Part shown: piece by piece, positions 12,947 to 24,526 of the stretch
How the letters are laid out: each line of letters begins with the position of its first letter
Numbering within the stretch: position 1 is the stretch's first letter
From: Prochilodus magdalenae
Taxonomy: Eukaryota; Chordata; Actinopteri; Characiformes; Prochilodontidae
Length of the DNA stretch: 64,000 nucleotides
NCBI GenBank assembly: GCA_024036415.1
Contig: JAMWET010001193.1
Coordinates: forward strand, 1 to 64,000
Direction: 5' to 3'
Notes under the pieces: model-generated
Database searches by the model: none
The model's input: only the letters and a program-made list of their open reading frames with translations
What the model was told of the DNA's origin: nothing
Program-made: the position numbers and the translations under genes

Positions 12947-14546
12947 TTATTTCCCCTTTAACTCTTTCACAGCCTCCCTAAAGAACACTGCACCAAGGCT
13001 GGTGAGTACCTGCGAAAACGCTTCTGGGCTTAACGAGACTGCATTAACAGACTTGGGCTCATGAAAAGAGTTAGAGTGCATGCCAGCATTGGCTCGTTTA
13101 CTGCGTCTAGGAGCAGGTACAGGCCTTTCGACTACCCGCAAAGGTAGCGGAGTGTGAGCTTCCACTGAACTGGGCACAGCTTGTATCTCGCTGGTTTGTG
13201 CTCCATCAGTTTCCTTTAGCTCACTCCCAACAGTCCTGCCATAGGTGCAATCAAGCCCTTCTACATCCTCAGAGGCTCTGTTTGGAGTTTGACTCACTTC
13301 TAGGTAGGTAACTTCTTCAACCACCACATACTCGGGTGTAGAAGTTCCCAACAATTCCTCTGCCTTTATCTCAATGGTGGGGGAATGCTTTTTTCTTGGG
13401 ACTGGATTTCTTCTCGGAGCAGGGACAGGACCATGCAAAGGACACAGATCTACTCTGTTAATACGCTTGATAGGACCCCGTCAATTGGTTCCACGGTATG
13501 AGTTGTGCCTTGAACTTCAATCACCCGGTAAACAGTTGGCCCCCAACAATCCTGAATCTTATTGCGACCAGCTGACCTGTGACGCAGGTACACGAGCTGA
13601 CCGTCATCAACAGGAGGACAATATACTTTGTTTTCCTGGGATGAGATTCTCTCATCTTATTGCGACCAGCTGGCCTGTGACGCAGGTACACGAGCTGACC
13701 GTCATCAACAGGAGGACAATATACTTTGTTTTCCTGGGATGAGATTCTCTCATCTTATTGCGACCAGCTGGCCTGTGACGCAGGTACACGAGCTGACCGA
13801 CATCAAGAGGAAGACAATATACTTTGTTTTCCTGGGGTAAGATTCTCTCAGCAGCCTTTAATTTAGTATACTCTCTAGCCTTCTCATGTGCCGTTTTCAA
13901 TCTCTCCTGATGCAAAGACAACCAATCATGATTCCTTTTGGCAACTGGTTTCTGACCCAGCAAGGCATCCACAGGTAGGTGAGGGTTGACACAAAAAAGC
14001 AGGTAATATGGCGAATACCCCGTTGTGGCATGGGGTGTTACATTGTAGGCGTACACTAACTTAGCCAAGTGGCCACCTTCTTTTTTTGTCAGGTGGTAAA
14101 GTGCGCAAGAGGTCATGAAGGGTTCTGTTAAATCGCTCGCACTGAGCGTTACCTTCCGGATGATGAGATGTTGTGCGAGTTTTCTTTACCCCATAGAGTC
14201 TGCACAATTCAGTGGCCACCTCACTCCCAAAGTTCCTCCCTTGGTCGGAATGCAATTGCTCTGGGTCCCCACATTTCATGAACCACTCTTTCAGCAAGAT
14301 TTTGGCTGTTGTGTCAGCCTTCTGGTCACGTGTTGGAAAAGCCTAACAGAAACTTTTGCTAAAAACATCTGTGATCACCAAGACATTTTCCCGTCCATCT
14401 GATGCTGGCTCCGGAATAGTGAAGTCCACTTCAAGAGGTCTGGAGGCAATGAAAGCTTTCATTGGTGGGTAAATCCTGGGCTGTGGCATCTTAGTCAGAA
14501 TACATCGATGGCATTTCTTGACCCAGTACTCTACATCTTCATACAC
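12947..14546 (-). pseudogene. Ty3/gypsy integrase and polyprotein C-terminus
   Basis: Read on the minus strand, three overlapping frames form the end of a gypsy Pol. First is a zinc-finger-side segment with HRC...MP and a DFT...VLVITD block (14546-14343). Next is the integrase core with the [11 protein letters not shown] catalytic block and a [17 protein letters not shown] block (14297-14061), then a YN.TPHATTGYSPYYLLF segment (about 14050-13960). The tail (13438-12947, 163 aa, rich in PVPAPRR motifs) ends with a TAA. The integrase D,D,E residues look recognisable, but frameshifts separate the pieces and a 98-bp triplication breaks the C-terminal linker. Function in life: insertion of the cDNA into host DNA. 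Confidence 0.8.
13561..13854. repeat. Three tandem copies of a 98-bp unit inside gypsy pol
   Basis: The unit starting ATTGCGACCAGCTG occurs at 13561, 13659 and 13757, exactly 98 bases apart. The first two copies differ by about one base; the third has a few changes (GACATCAAGAGGAAG and a GGGGTAAG variant). Because 98 is not a multiple of three, the duplication shifts the reading frame in the segment downstream of the integrase core. Confidence 0.9.
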
Positions 14547-15498
14547 GCCAACCCAGAAACACCTCTGCTTTTTAAAAGTTCAGAGTACGCTCTATGCCTT
14601 GATGCCCCATGTCATCATGGACACTCTGAAGCACTTTTTCTTTTATACAGGAAGGTAGGAGAAGTTGATGGCATTCACCCTGCTTGGCATCCTCAATTGC
14701 TCTATAGAGCAGTCCTTAATGGTCTTGAATTTGACTCCACTGCTTTAACAGAGACAGCACTGCTTTTGGTCGGTCTCCTGTTGGCCCGCCAGAATCTACT
14801 GACAAGATAAGATAACACTTTATTGATCCCGAAGGAAATTGCAGTGTCACACTTCTGTACATATTGCACAAGTAAGACATACATTATTACAATAAAAAGG
14901 GCAGAGGTTACAGAAGAGCTATTAATCCCAAAATGACATAAATTAAAATAACAGAAGAGTCTATGTGCATATAAAAGTGTTCTATGAAGTATGTACATAC
15001 TATTTATCAGAATAAATAAATAGAGCTGAATTAAGGAGATTTGTCTATATACATAAATGTGCATGTATAAGACTATAACATAATAAATAGAAAACCATGT
15101 ACAGACATTAATGGAGCAGCATAAGTAATATTGCACTTAGAGATGTGAGGTAGTAAGGATTATATATAAAGTGACAATTGGCAGGTCAGATAAAATAACA
15201 GTCCAGATTAGAGCAGTGCAGTAGAATTTAAAAACTGGTCATGTACCAATATGATGGAGCTCAACACAGTTCAGACAGCAGGAGATCGGTGGTGTTCCTG
15301 CTATAAGGAGACTTGTTGTAGAGTCTTAACGTGGTGGGGAGAAAGGATCTCACACGGCGCTCTTTAGCACAGCGCAGCTGTCTTAGCCTGCCGCTGAACA
15401 TTTCTCCACTGCACAGTGCAGGGGGTGGGAGGCATTGTCCATAACTGCAAGGAGTTTGTTGAGAATTGCCACAACCTCCAGAGTGTCCAGTTTGAGTC

Positions 15499-15807
15499 CT
15501 ATAACAGACCCAGCCTCCACGTCCACAGGAGTTTAGTGCACACCCCAAAGGACCTCAGTTTCCTCAGAAAGTACAGACGGCTCTGTCCTCTCCTGAAAAC
15601 TGCAGAAGTGTTAGAACTCCAGTCCAGTTTATTGTCCAAGTGCACACCAAGGTACTTGTAAGTACCAACTACCTCCACTTTCTCTCCATCGATGGTAACT
15701 GGTGCTTGTGGAGATCTGTTTTTCCGAAAATCCACCACCATCTCCTTTGTCTTACTGATGTTTAGCTGCAGTTGGTTCAGTTTACACCAGCTGACAAAAT
15801 CTGACAC
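15499..15807 (-). pseudogene. Rex1 ORF2 C-terminal region
   Basis: This 102-aa segment contains SKTKEMVVDFRK and YKYLGVHLDNKLDW, the conserved stretch just after the reverse-transcriptase catalytic centre in CR1/Rex1-type LINEs. It is out of frame with the upstream part (15889-16314). The short region between them (about 15810-15890) is where the catalytic FADD motif would lie; on the minus strand it holds an AVIVGCI-like remnant of that region, so the copy is inactive. Confidence 0.7.
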
Positions 15808-15888
15808 CAGCTTCCTGTATTCAGCCTCCTGTCCATTCCTGATACACCCGACTATGGCTGTGTCATCTGAGAACTTCTGCAGATGGCA

Positions 15889-16314
15889 TTAACCACAGTT
15901 GTATCTGAAGTCAGAGGTGTAGATGTTGAAAAGGAATGGTGCTAATACAGTCCCCTGAGGAGCCCCAGTACTACACATGGCTACGTCTGAAACACAGCCC
16001 TGCATCCGCACAAACTGGGGTCGACCTGTCAGGTAGTCCATAGTCCAGGAGATGATGGATTCATCCACCTGCATCTGACGAAGTTTCTCCCCAAGTAACA
16101 CAGGCTGTAAAGTGTTAAATGCACTGGAGAAATCAAAGAACATGATCCTCACAGCGCTGCCTGCTATATCCAGGTGGAAGTGCACTTTGTCCATGAGGTA
16201 GATAACTGCATCATCCACTCCAATGGCGTCCTGATATGCAAACTGCAAGAGGTCCAGAGCAGCTCTGACCAATGGTTTCATGTGGCCCAGCATCAGTCTT
16301 TCCAGTGTCTTCAT
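15889..16314 (-). pseudogene. Rex1 reverse transcriptase core
   Basis: The 141-aa frame has a KTLERLMLGHMKPL start, an LLQFAYQ...VDDAVIYLMD segment, the MFFDFSSAFNTLQP block, LTGRPQFVRMQGCVS and GAPQGTVLAPFLFNIYTSDF. These are reverse-transcriptase blocks 2 to 4 of non-LTR elements. The element once copied its RNA at a nicked target site. It is inside a gypsy element, so this insertion is younger than that gypsy. Confidence 0.8.
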
Positions 16315-17149
16315 CAGATGGTAGGTCAGGGCAACAGGCCGATAGTCATTAAGTCCTCATTAATTCCTCTTTGGCCTCCTTAATCCTTATTCTGAGCTCT
16401 GTTTGCACCCTCTTTAGCTCCTCCGTATCCCCTGTCTTGAAGGCTCTCTTCTTCTGGTTCAGGAGATATTTTAGGTTACTTGTAACCCATCGCTTGTTGT
16501 TTGCAAAACAACGGATAGTTTTAGAGGGTACAATAGAGTCCACACAAAAGTTGATGTAGTCTGTGACACATGATGTAACCTCATCAATGTCCTGATTGTG
16601 TGGGTCACAGAGAACATCCCACTGTGTGGCTTCAAAACAGCCCTGCAGTGATTCCACGGCTTCAGGTGACCACTTCCTCACTGTCCTGGTGGATGCTGGC
16701 TGTCTTTGGACCAGGGGCTTGTACTGTGGAGTAAGGACCACAAGGTTGTGGTCAGATCGTCCGAGTGGAGGAAGAGCTTTTGAGTTGTAGGCTGCTTTGA
16801 CATTAGCATACAGTCCAGTGTCCTGTTTTCTCTGGTGCTACATTTTACAAACTGAGTGAATGTGGGCAGACATGAGGACAGAGAAGTGTGGTTAAAGTCA
16901 CCAGACACAGCGATGAATGCGTTGGGACTTTGGTTCTGCACTCTCGCGATAGCCGAGTTGATGACATCACACGCGATGTCCGCATTGGCGGAAGGAGGAA
17001 TGTACACAGCACACATGACCACTTTCGTAAATTCTCGCGGCAAATAATACGGACGTATCCTGACCACACACAGTTCGATGTTGGGCTGGCAGATCACCTC
17101 CTTCACTGTAATGTGGCATCATCCTGATCAGCATCCGACTCCCCTGCTA

Positions 17150-17390
17150 ATGGGTGCCTAGAGAGGGCATCAGCAGCTGCATTATTCCGTCCAGGCCGAT
17201 AAAGAACCTCAAAATCAAACACTGCCAGTTGAGCCACCCATCGCTGCTCAATGGCCCCCAATTTTGCTGTTCTGAGGTGGGAAAGTGGATTATTGTCCTT
17301 AGACCCTAGTAGGTCCTCCTTGCCAAGTGATCCTCAAAAGTTTGGGAAAAAACTAAGATATCGTCCAAGAAAACCAACATGATGTTGAAT
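17150..17390 (-). pseudogene. Gypsy RT catalytic end fused to RNase H end by deletion
   Basis: On the minus strand the FLDDILVF catalytic block (about 17373-17350) is followed by QTFEDHL. It then runs almost directly into a DNNPLSHL...WVAQLAVFDFEVLYRPGRN segment, which in intact gypsy elements lies near the end of RNase H. A large part of the connection and RNase H region is therefore missing. The gypsy reading ends at about 17.13 kb where the Rex1 element begins. Confidence 0.7.
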
Positions 17391-17391
17391 G

Positions 17392-17955
17392 TCATTCATG
17401 GTGGCTTGCATTAGTCGCTGAAAGGTGACCATTGCAAACCCCAAAAGACATACGAGAATACTTAAATAACCCAAAGGGGGTTGTAAAAGCTGTTTTATGT
17501 TGATCCTTTTCCTGTACTACCACCTGATGGTACCCATTTGCCAAGTCTGACCTTGCCCCTTGTAGTGCATCAAAGCTCTCATCAACACGAGGCAGTGGGA
17601 ATGCATCCCGCTTGGTTTTGGAGTTCAACCTTCGATTATCCACGCACATACGTAGACTACCATCAGCCTTCCTGACCAATACCACTAGTGAGGCATAAGT
17701 ACTAGTACTTTCTTGGATGATTCCTTTCTTTAGAAGCTTACTGATATGCTCCTTGACTTCATGGTACTGGTTAGGTGGGATGCGGCGGTATTGCTGGGTC
17801 ACTGGTGTGTCATCTGTTAAATTGATCTCGTGTTGGACCTTATCTGTGTAGCCCAAGTCCTCATCCCCATAAGCCCCATATACTTGGCCAGCAGAATTCC
17901 CAACTTTGCTCTGGAAAAAATTGGAATTCCCAACTCTGTTGCTCTGGAGTTCCAC
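17392..17955 (-). pseudogene. Ty3/gypsy reverse transcriptase N-terminal half
   Basis: The 187-aa minus-strand frame contains QYRRIPPNQYHEVKEHI, LLKKGIIQES, VVLVRKADGSLRMCVDNRRLN, DAFPLPRVDE, DLANGYHQVVV and KTAFTTPFGLFKYSRMSFGV, the standard succession of gypsy RT blocks. The frame breaks right after the last block, and the FLDD catalytic motif continues in another frame downstream. Once it copied genomic RNA into cDNA in virus-like particles. Confidence 0.85.
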
Positions 17956-17959
17956 CTAG

Positions 17960-18800
17960 TTAAAGCTTATCAAGGAAAGGCAAGGTATCAGGATCAGGTG
18001 TTGGTTTTTCCCTCTTGTCCACTGTGATTTCTTCAACAGTAGCAGAAACTCTCTGAAACCTCACTTCACATGGGTCACCAGAGCTGATGCAATCAACTTC
18101 AGACAGTGTGCCAAGCCTTGTCCATGGTTTAAGCCACACATCCTCCTGTGAAAAATTTACCACCTGCACTGGAACTGTATGAGCAGGAACTGTATGGGAG
18201 GACACTAAGACCGGCATCGCCACTAGGCCACCAGGCATAGGAGCATTTAGAGGCTCCAACAGCATCTGTTGATTTTACTCTCAAACCCTTAGCCATAACT
18301 ATTGCCACAGACATTGCGGGTACATGTATCGCGTCCTTGCCTGCCACACGCACCATAGCTAACTTATTACCACCGTCCTTTTCATGCATTTGCTAAAAGG
18401 CTTCCCTCCATGTTGTGTCTAACTCACCACAAAGCTTAGTAATAAAGTCTGCATGAACCAGTTGTCTACATCGGCTAATGATGTTCATCCCAATTAACAC
18501 TGGAACACTGGCAAGACCATTTTGCAGTTCTTTTACAACCAGAAACCCACAGTCAGGTAAGTTGATGCCCATAGCTTCAACATCTAATTCAAGATAACCC
18601 AGGTAGGGTATGTCCAGCCCATTTGTAGCAGTAATTTTTAATCACCCTGATGTGGACAAGATGTCTTTCTTCTCACCACACAGATTTTCCTGGAAGAAAC
18701 TTTCAATAATGGTGCTCACTTGACTACCAGTGTCTAATATGCAAGACACTACCCCACCACCAATTATTAGCTCCACAACTGGACATTTCCCTAGGCTACG
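17960..18800 (-). pseudogene. Ty3/gypsy aspartic protease region
   Basis: Near 18740 on the minus strand the motif CILDTGSQVST gives the D-T-G active site of a retroelement aspartic protease. It is followed by a GYLELDVEAMGINLPDCGFLV-type stretch and IGMNII (about 18590-18480), which forms the second half of the fold. The segment at 18265-17960 links protease to reverse transcriptase. Stops interrupt the frame at several places. It should have processed the Gag-Pol precursor. Confidence 0.7.
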
Positions 18801-18849
18801 ACTAATTTTGACGTTGTTTGAGCCTAAAATATCCCCTCACATTGCTTGG

Positions 18850-19470
18850 CTTACAGCAATCGGTTCTCCAAAGCCTGCAAATTTATTGCCTTGCCAGCAC
18901 TGCCCTCAGCCAGGGAGACCACCAAACAACTTCTCTACCATGTTGTTTGAGTCCATGGGCTACCATCGGATATTGTGTCCGACAGGGGCACCCAGTTCAC
19001 TAGCCGGTTCTGGGGGGCCTTCTGTAAACTCCTCGGGGCTTCAGCAAGCCTGTCTTCTGGCTTCCACCCCCAGTCAAACGGCCAGACAGAAAGGGTCAAT
19101 CAGGACCTTGAACGAACCCTCCATTGCTTGGCTTCGTCCAACCCTGCCTCCTGGTCAGAACACCTTATCTTTGGGCAGAGTATGCCCAAAATACCCTATG
19201 GCACTCTTCCTTGGGTATGTCCCCGATGTTCCCTGACCAGGAGGCCAATGTTGGGGTTCCTTCAGCGGTACAGCTTGTGCGACGCTGCCGCAGGGCATGG
19301 CAGAAAGCCCGAACTGCCATCAGGGCAGGCACTGCAGTTCAAAAGCGTAATGCTGACTACAAACGGCAACTGGGACCCACATTTAGACCCAGACAGAGGG
19401 TCTGGCTCTCTACCAGAGATCTTGGTTGGGGGGGGGGGGGGTTGGGGAGAGGTGGGGGTCCTGTAAGGGC
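18850..19470 (+). pseudogene. Second gypsy element: integrase end, plus strand
   Basis: Across two plus-strand frames I read an integrase core: [15 protein letters not shown] (about 18970-19015), [23 protein letters not shown] (about 19057-19125), then [10 protein letters not shown]. The downstream part has an AWQKARTAI...[24 protein letters not shown] segment (about 19300-19423), the usual C-terminal domain of Sushi-like gypsy integrases. It runs opposite to the neighbouring gypsy element and abuts its protease, so the junction near 18.8 kb joins two unrelated elements. A run of 14 G (about 19428-19441) ends the frame. Confidence 0.8.
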
Positions 19471-19479
19471 AGGTTCTGG

Positions 19480-20100
19480 GACTTCTCCTGCACCAGCCAC
19501 TAGGGGGCAATGCAGGAGCAGTCCCCATTAAGACAGATTAAATACACCTGTGGGACACTCTACTTAAGAGCAGTGCTCCAGACCAGTGTTGCTCAGTCTT
19601 TGACTCAGCCGGTAACCTGGTCTCTCATGGTAAAACAAAAAGAAAACTTAAAAAACTGAAAAGAGAAAACTGAAAAGAGAAAAGAGAAAAGAGAAAACTC
19701 AAAAGAGAAAAGAAAATAAAGATTCCTTTGTTAAAAAAGCACATCGCTATTTTGTTGCCCTGATCCCTTAGTCTTTTGGTTGGGGGAGACTCGTTTTGAT
19801 TTATTTGTTTGTTGCCACGTTCTTGCCAGCTCCCCACAATTCTTTGTTCTTCTGGCCACCATATTTGTTTCCCGTGCCTTTTTAGTTGCCATCTGCTTTT
19901 GTTTTTCCACCTCATCTGCGGTGGTGGTTCGAATCCCACTGCAAATTACTCTTCAGTTATATAGTTCAGTTGTCTGCTCCCTTTCTGCTCTGCACTTGGG
20001 CTTCTCTGAAATATGCTGGTGGCTCACTCAGTTTACATTGGACTTGCCCATGGGAGGGCTGGGTTCAAACCCGCCTGGAGTGAGTCACCTGTTACAACTA
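19480..20100 (+). repeat. LTR debris, purine tract and tRNA-like pieces
   Basis: After the integrase end comes LTR-like sequence with a CACCTGTGGGACACTCTACTTAAG region (19545 on). An A/G-only tract of about 95 bases (19633-19728) follows, then more LTR-like sequence. Near 19925 GGTTCGAATCC and near 20070 GGTTCAAACCC resemble the B box of RNA polymerase III promoters, as in tRNA-derived SINEs. None folds into a convincing complete tRNA by eye, so they are SINE scraps at best. Confidence 0.4.
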
Positions 20101-20274
20101 TTTATAGAAAAAGTGACAAAGAGACGGTCATATAACGTTAGCTATTGTGCTGTGCTGTTTGTAGAGATTTCTCATGATACACCTCAAATGAAGCATTATA
20201 ACAAGAAGCAGGCGAGCACTAGGTTGCATTTGCCTGTGTCTGTGTTAATCTAACGTCATGGTGTGTCTTCAGAA

Positions 20275-22606
20275 ATGATTACACAGTGCCCCAGACTGGA
20301 TGATGAAGATGGGTGGATAAATGTGAAGTGGGACAAAGGCAGAAAAAAAAAAAAAGATGGTCCAACCTTTCCCTGCAACGGTTTTAATGGTCAGTGGTAA
20401 GTAACTTTGAGTTCGCTAGCAGTGTGATTTTGAGCAGACTTTTGATATGTCAGCATTAAAACATTTTAGTACCAGCCCCTTTTCGAAACACTGCTTGCCT
20501 CGTTTTAGTCTCCGGGTTTGCATTTTGTTTGGAGGGGCAAATTATCAAACATATCTTTACAATATAACCGTTACATATCAGAGATTGTGCATAATTTTTT
20601 TTTTCCAGTTGTAAACTTTATATCCCTAATTTGTTAGGCTTGCGAGATCATGTTTACTAGCCAGCTAATGTTAGCTAGTTAGCTAGGTTATGTGGAGATG
20701 AGTAGCTAATGTACTGTACCTAACAAGCTACAGCTAGACTTGCAAGTTGGTCTAGTCACATAGCTAGTGCATGGTGCTCCATGCATCTTAACAGTTCACT
20801 ACGTTACCAAGCTAACATTCCCAACATGATTATGTTGACATTGCTGGATTGAATAAATTTCATGCACAGCACATCTTTTAGATCTTAAGCTAAGACGGTT
20901 ATCGACTGTGCGTAGCAACTAGGCAGCAGACTTCAGACAGCCAAGCTAGCTAACGTTAACTATGTGCACACCTGAAATAAACGTGTTTTTTTTTGTCTCA
21001 ATGAGTGTATGAAGATGTAGCTCATCTTTCTGAAATATGTACATAACCAGAGGTTTTAGCAGAGGAGATTTTGAGTATTATTACACCATTTCAGAAAATA
21101 ACAACAGCCATAAAAATCCATTTAGGAATAAAATTTGAGGCTATAAATGAGACTATGAGTGATATATGGGTAAGCCAGGCCTTATGTTACCAACAAGCTG
21201 TCTGTTAGGGAGAGATCATAGACCCTTATAGCCTGAGGACCCAGTCAACATTTTATTTCATTTATTGTGCACAATTTTTTACATAGACCACTACAGTGAC
21301 CTCTGCCAGAAGAGGGAGGAATTCATAAAGGGGGTAGACATCTGGAACCAAACACTTAAGAGGAAGACCAAGCCAAACAGTAGGTGGATAAAGGACATGG
21401 CAGACGGAGAATGAAAGGCCAATAAAACAGGTAATTACATCCATGCAGTTAAAGAACAGTTTGCAGAGGATTCTGTGTCACCTCTTAAATATTCTAGCAG
21501 AAAAAATATGCATTACAATACAGGCGTGACACATGACTTTTTCATTATTCTTTATTGATGTATGGAAAACTGAAACTGAAAAGCAAAACCCTCTTTTCTG
21601 TTCCTCTGATCTCACTTGGTCTCTTTGCCAGAATATTTGAAAATTGCTGCATATTTGCAACAAGTTGTCCCTTAATTTCCATCAAGTGTAGGACAGAGTT
21701 GTAAAACATTAAATGTAATCACTGTCAAACTTGAAAAGCAAATCCCTCTAGACTGTTTTTCAATAAAGAAATCACATGTCATGAGAACAATGTAATGTAG
21801 AGCTTAAATCTTAGTTTGGCATATTTACATCACTATTTAGAAGTAATTCCTGTGTTGCCTCATGTTTTTTCACTGTTATTGTTACTTTGTGATAGATACT
21901 TTATGGAAGCTATAGTCGTTTGTGGTATGGAAGTATTTCAACAGTTCTAACAGACACATGACAAAATGACTACAGTGTTCCATTTTGGATGTTCAGTTAC
22001 TGTCACCTTCAGCATTAAACAAAAATGGAACATTCCAAATATTGTGCAAAAAGCCTCTAATTAGAGCAACAAAAAAAAAACGTTCTGGCCCTTTCCTGCC
22101 CAGATTTGTCAAGGTGAACTAACATCCGATATCTGACAAAATGTGTTCACAAAGTATTATATACGTATTACATACATACTGAAATAATACGGCAGTCATA
22201 TTTATCAGGCTCACTGTGGAGTAACCTCACCATATGACATTTATTCTCAGTAAACACAAAGCAGACATTAAACCACAAAACAGGTTATATAGTATAGTAA
22301 TTTTGCTGATCGCATTAGTGTTCAGATACGTATGTGAAAAAAAAAAATCAAATATCATGTAGAAATATGCCACTTTGTCCGTTTTGTTATGTTAATTCTG
22401 GATGGTGAATTCGGGGTGATAGAAAAAAAACGTTAAAGTAACGTTTTGTTTTGTTTGTGTGTCCTAGGCCATGCTCTAGCAAAGTTCCCTGACTTCAGGA
22501 TTGAAGATGTGCGACGCATCATAAGAAAAAAAATGCTACAACGAAAGCTATACCAGGCAAGCCACTGCAAAGAAGACCATGTGAAAAGGACTTTTTTCCC
22601 CATTTA
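20275..22606 (+). other. Possible two-exon gene within the AGTATACT-bracketed interval
   Basis: A first block around 20275-20396 ends in a perfect donor (GTAAGT, 20397-20402). A second block starts after a TGTGTCCTAG acceptor at 22468 and runs open to a TAG at 22604-22606. Joined, an ATG at 20357 (context AAGATGG) gives about 59 codons: MVQPFPATVLMVS followed by GHALAKFPDFRIEDVRRIIR and a basic Lys/Arg/Gln tail ending KRTFFPI. An upstream ATG at 20275 opens a longer exon 1 (MITQCPRLDDEDGWINVKW...) but in a different phase; the A13 run at 20343-20355 lies between, so a one-base length error would matter. I do not recognise the protein. It may be a captured or transposon-borne gene, or chance. 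Confidence 0.25.
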
Positions 22607-22906
22607 GTTAAACATCTTTGGTTGGATTTGGTTGTACTGATCTTGTAGGGATTGCATTCAAAAACACACTTGCCTGTGTGTATGTTTGTAATTTGTTTGG
22701 AAATGGGGTGCCATCCGGTACAATATTTGTCTGGGAATTTTAATTCATAAAAAAACAAATGTTCTTAATCCTGAGTACGTCTTGTTTATTTTTATATATG
22801 TAGTCCACTGGTAATTAAAGTACAGTTAAAGGTGTATTTTAAGTATAAAAAATAATACCTAAATAGAAACATAGTAGTATACTTTAAAGTACAAAACTAA
22901 TATATA

Positions 22907-24526
<1,620 letters not shown>

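Larger units (their letters stand above)
14803..17130 (-). mobile_element. Rex1-type LINE, 3' end intact-looking, inserted in gypsy pol
   Basis: The minus strand carries the order of a CR1/Rex1-type ORF2. There is an endonuclease end with VYIPPSAN and GDFNH (about 17010-16890). A linker follows (16741-16349). The reverse transcriptase has MFFDFSSAFNTLQP and GAPQGTVLAPFLFNIYT (16314-15889), and the post-RT block YKYLGVHLDNKLDW lies near 15655. The 3' UTR begins on the plus strand with TTTATTGATCCCGAAGG at about 14819, a sequence common at fish Rex1 tails. The DFSSAFNT codons match the conserved block used to recognise Rex1. The frame is broken between blocks and the 5' end is missing (the endonuclease N-terminus is absent), as expected for a 5'-truncated copy. 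Confidence 0.8.

Noticed and set aside
16174..16383. Plus-strand frame within the Rex1 LINE
   Set aside because: Shadow of the minus-strand reverse transcriptase.
19920..20095. tRNA genes suggested by GGTTCGAATCC and GGTTCAAACCC
   Set aside because: No complete cloverleaf or A box at the right distance can be drawn; they look like SINE scraps.
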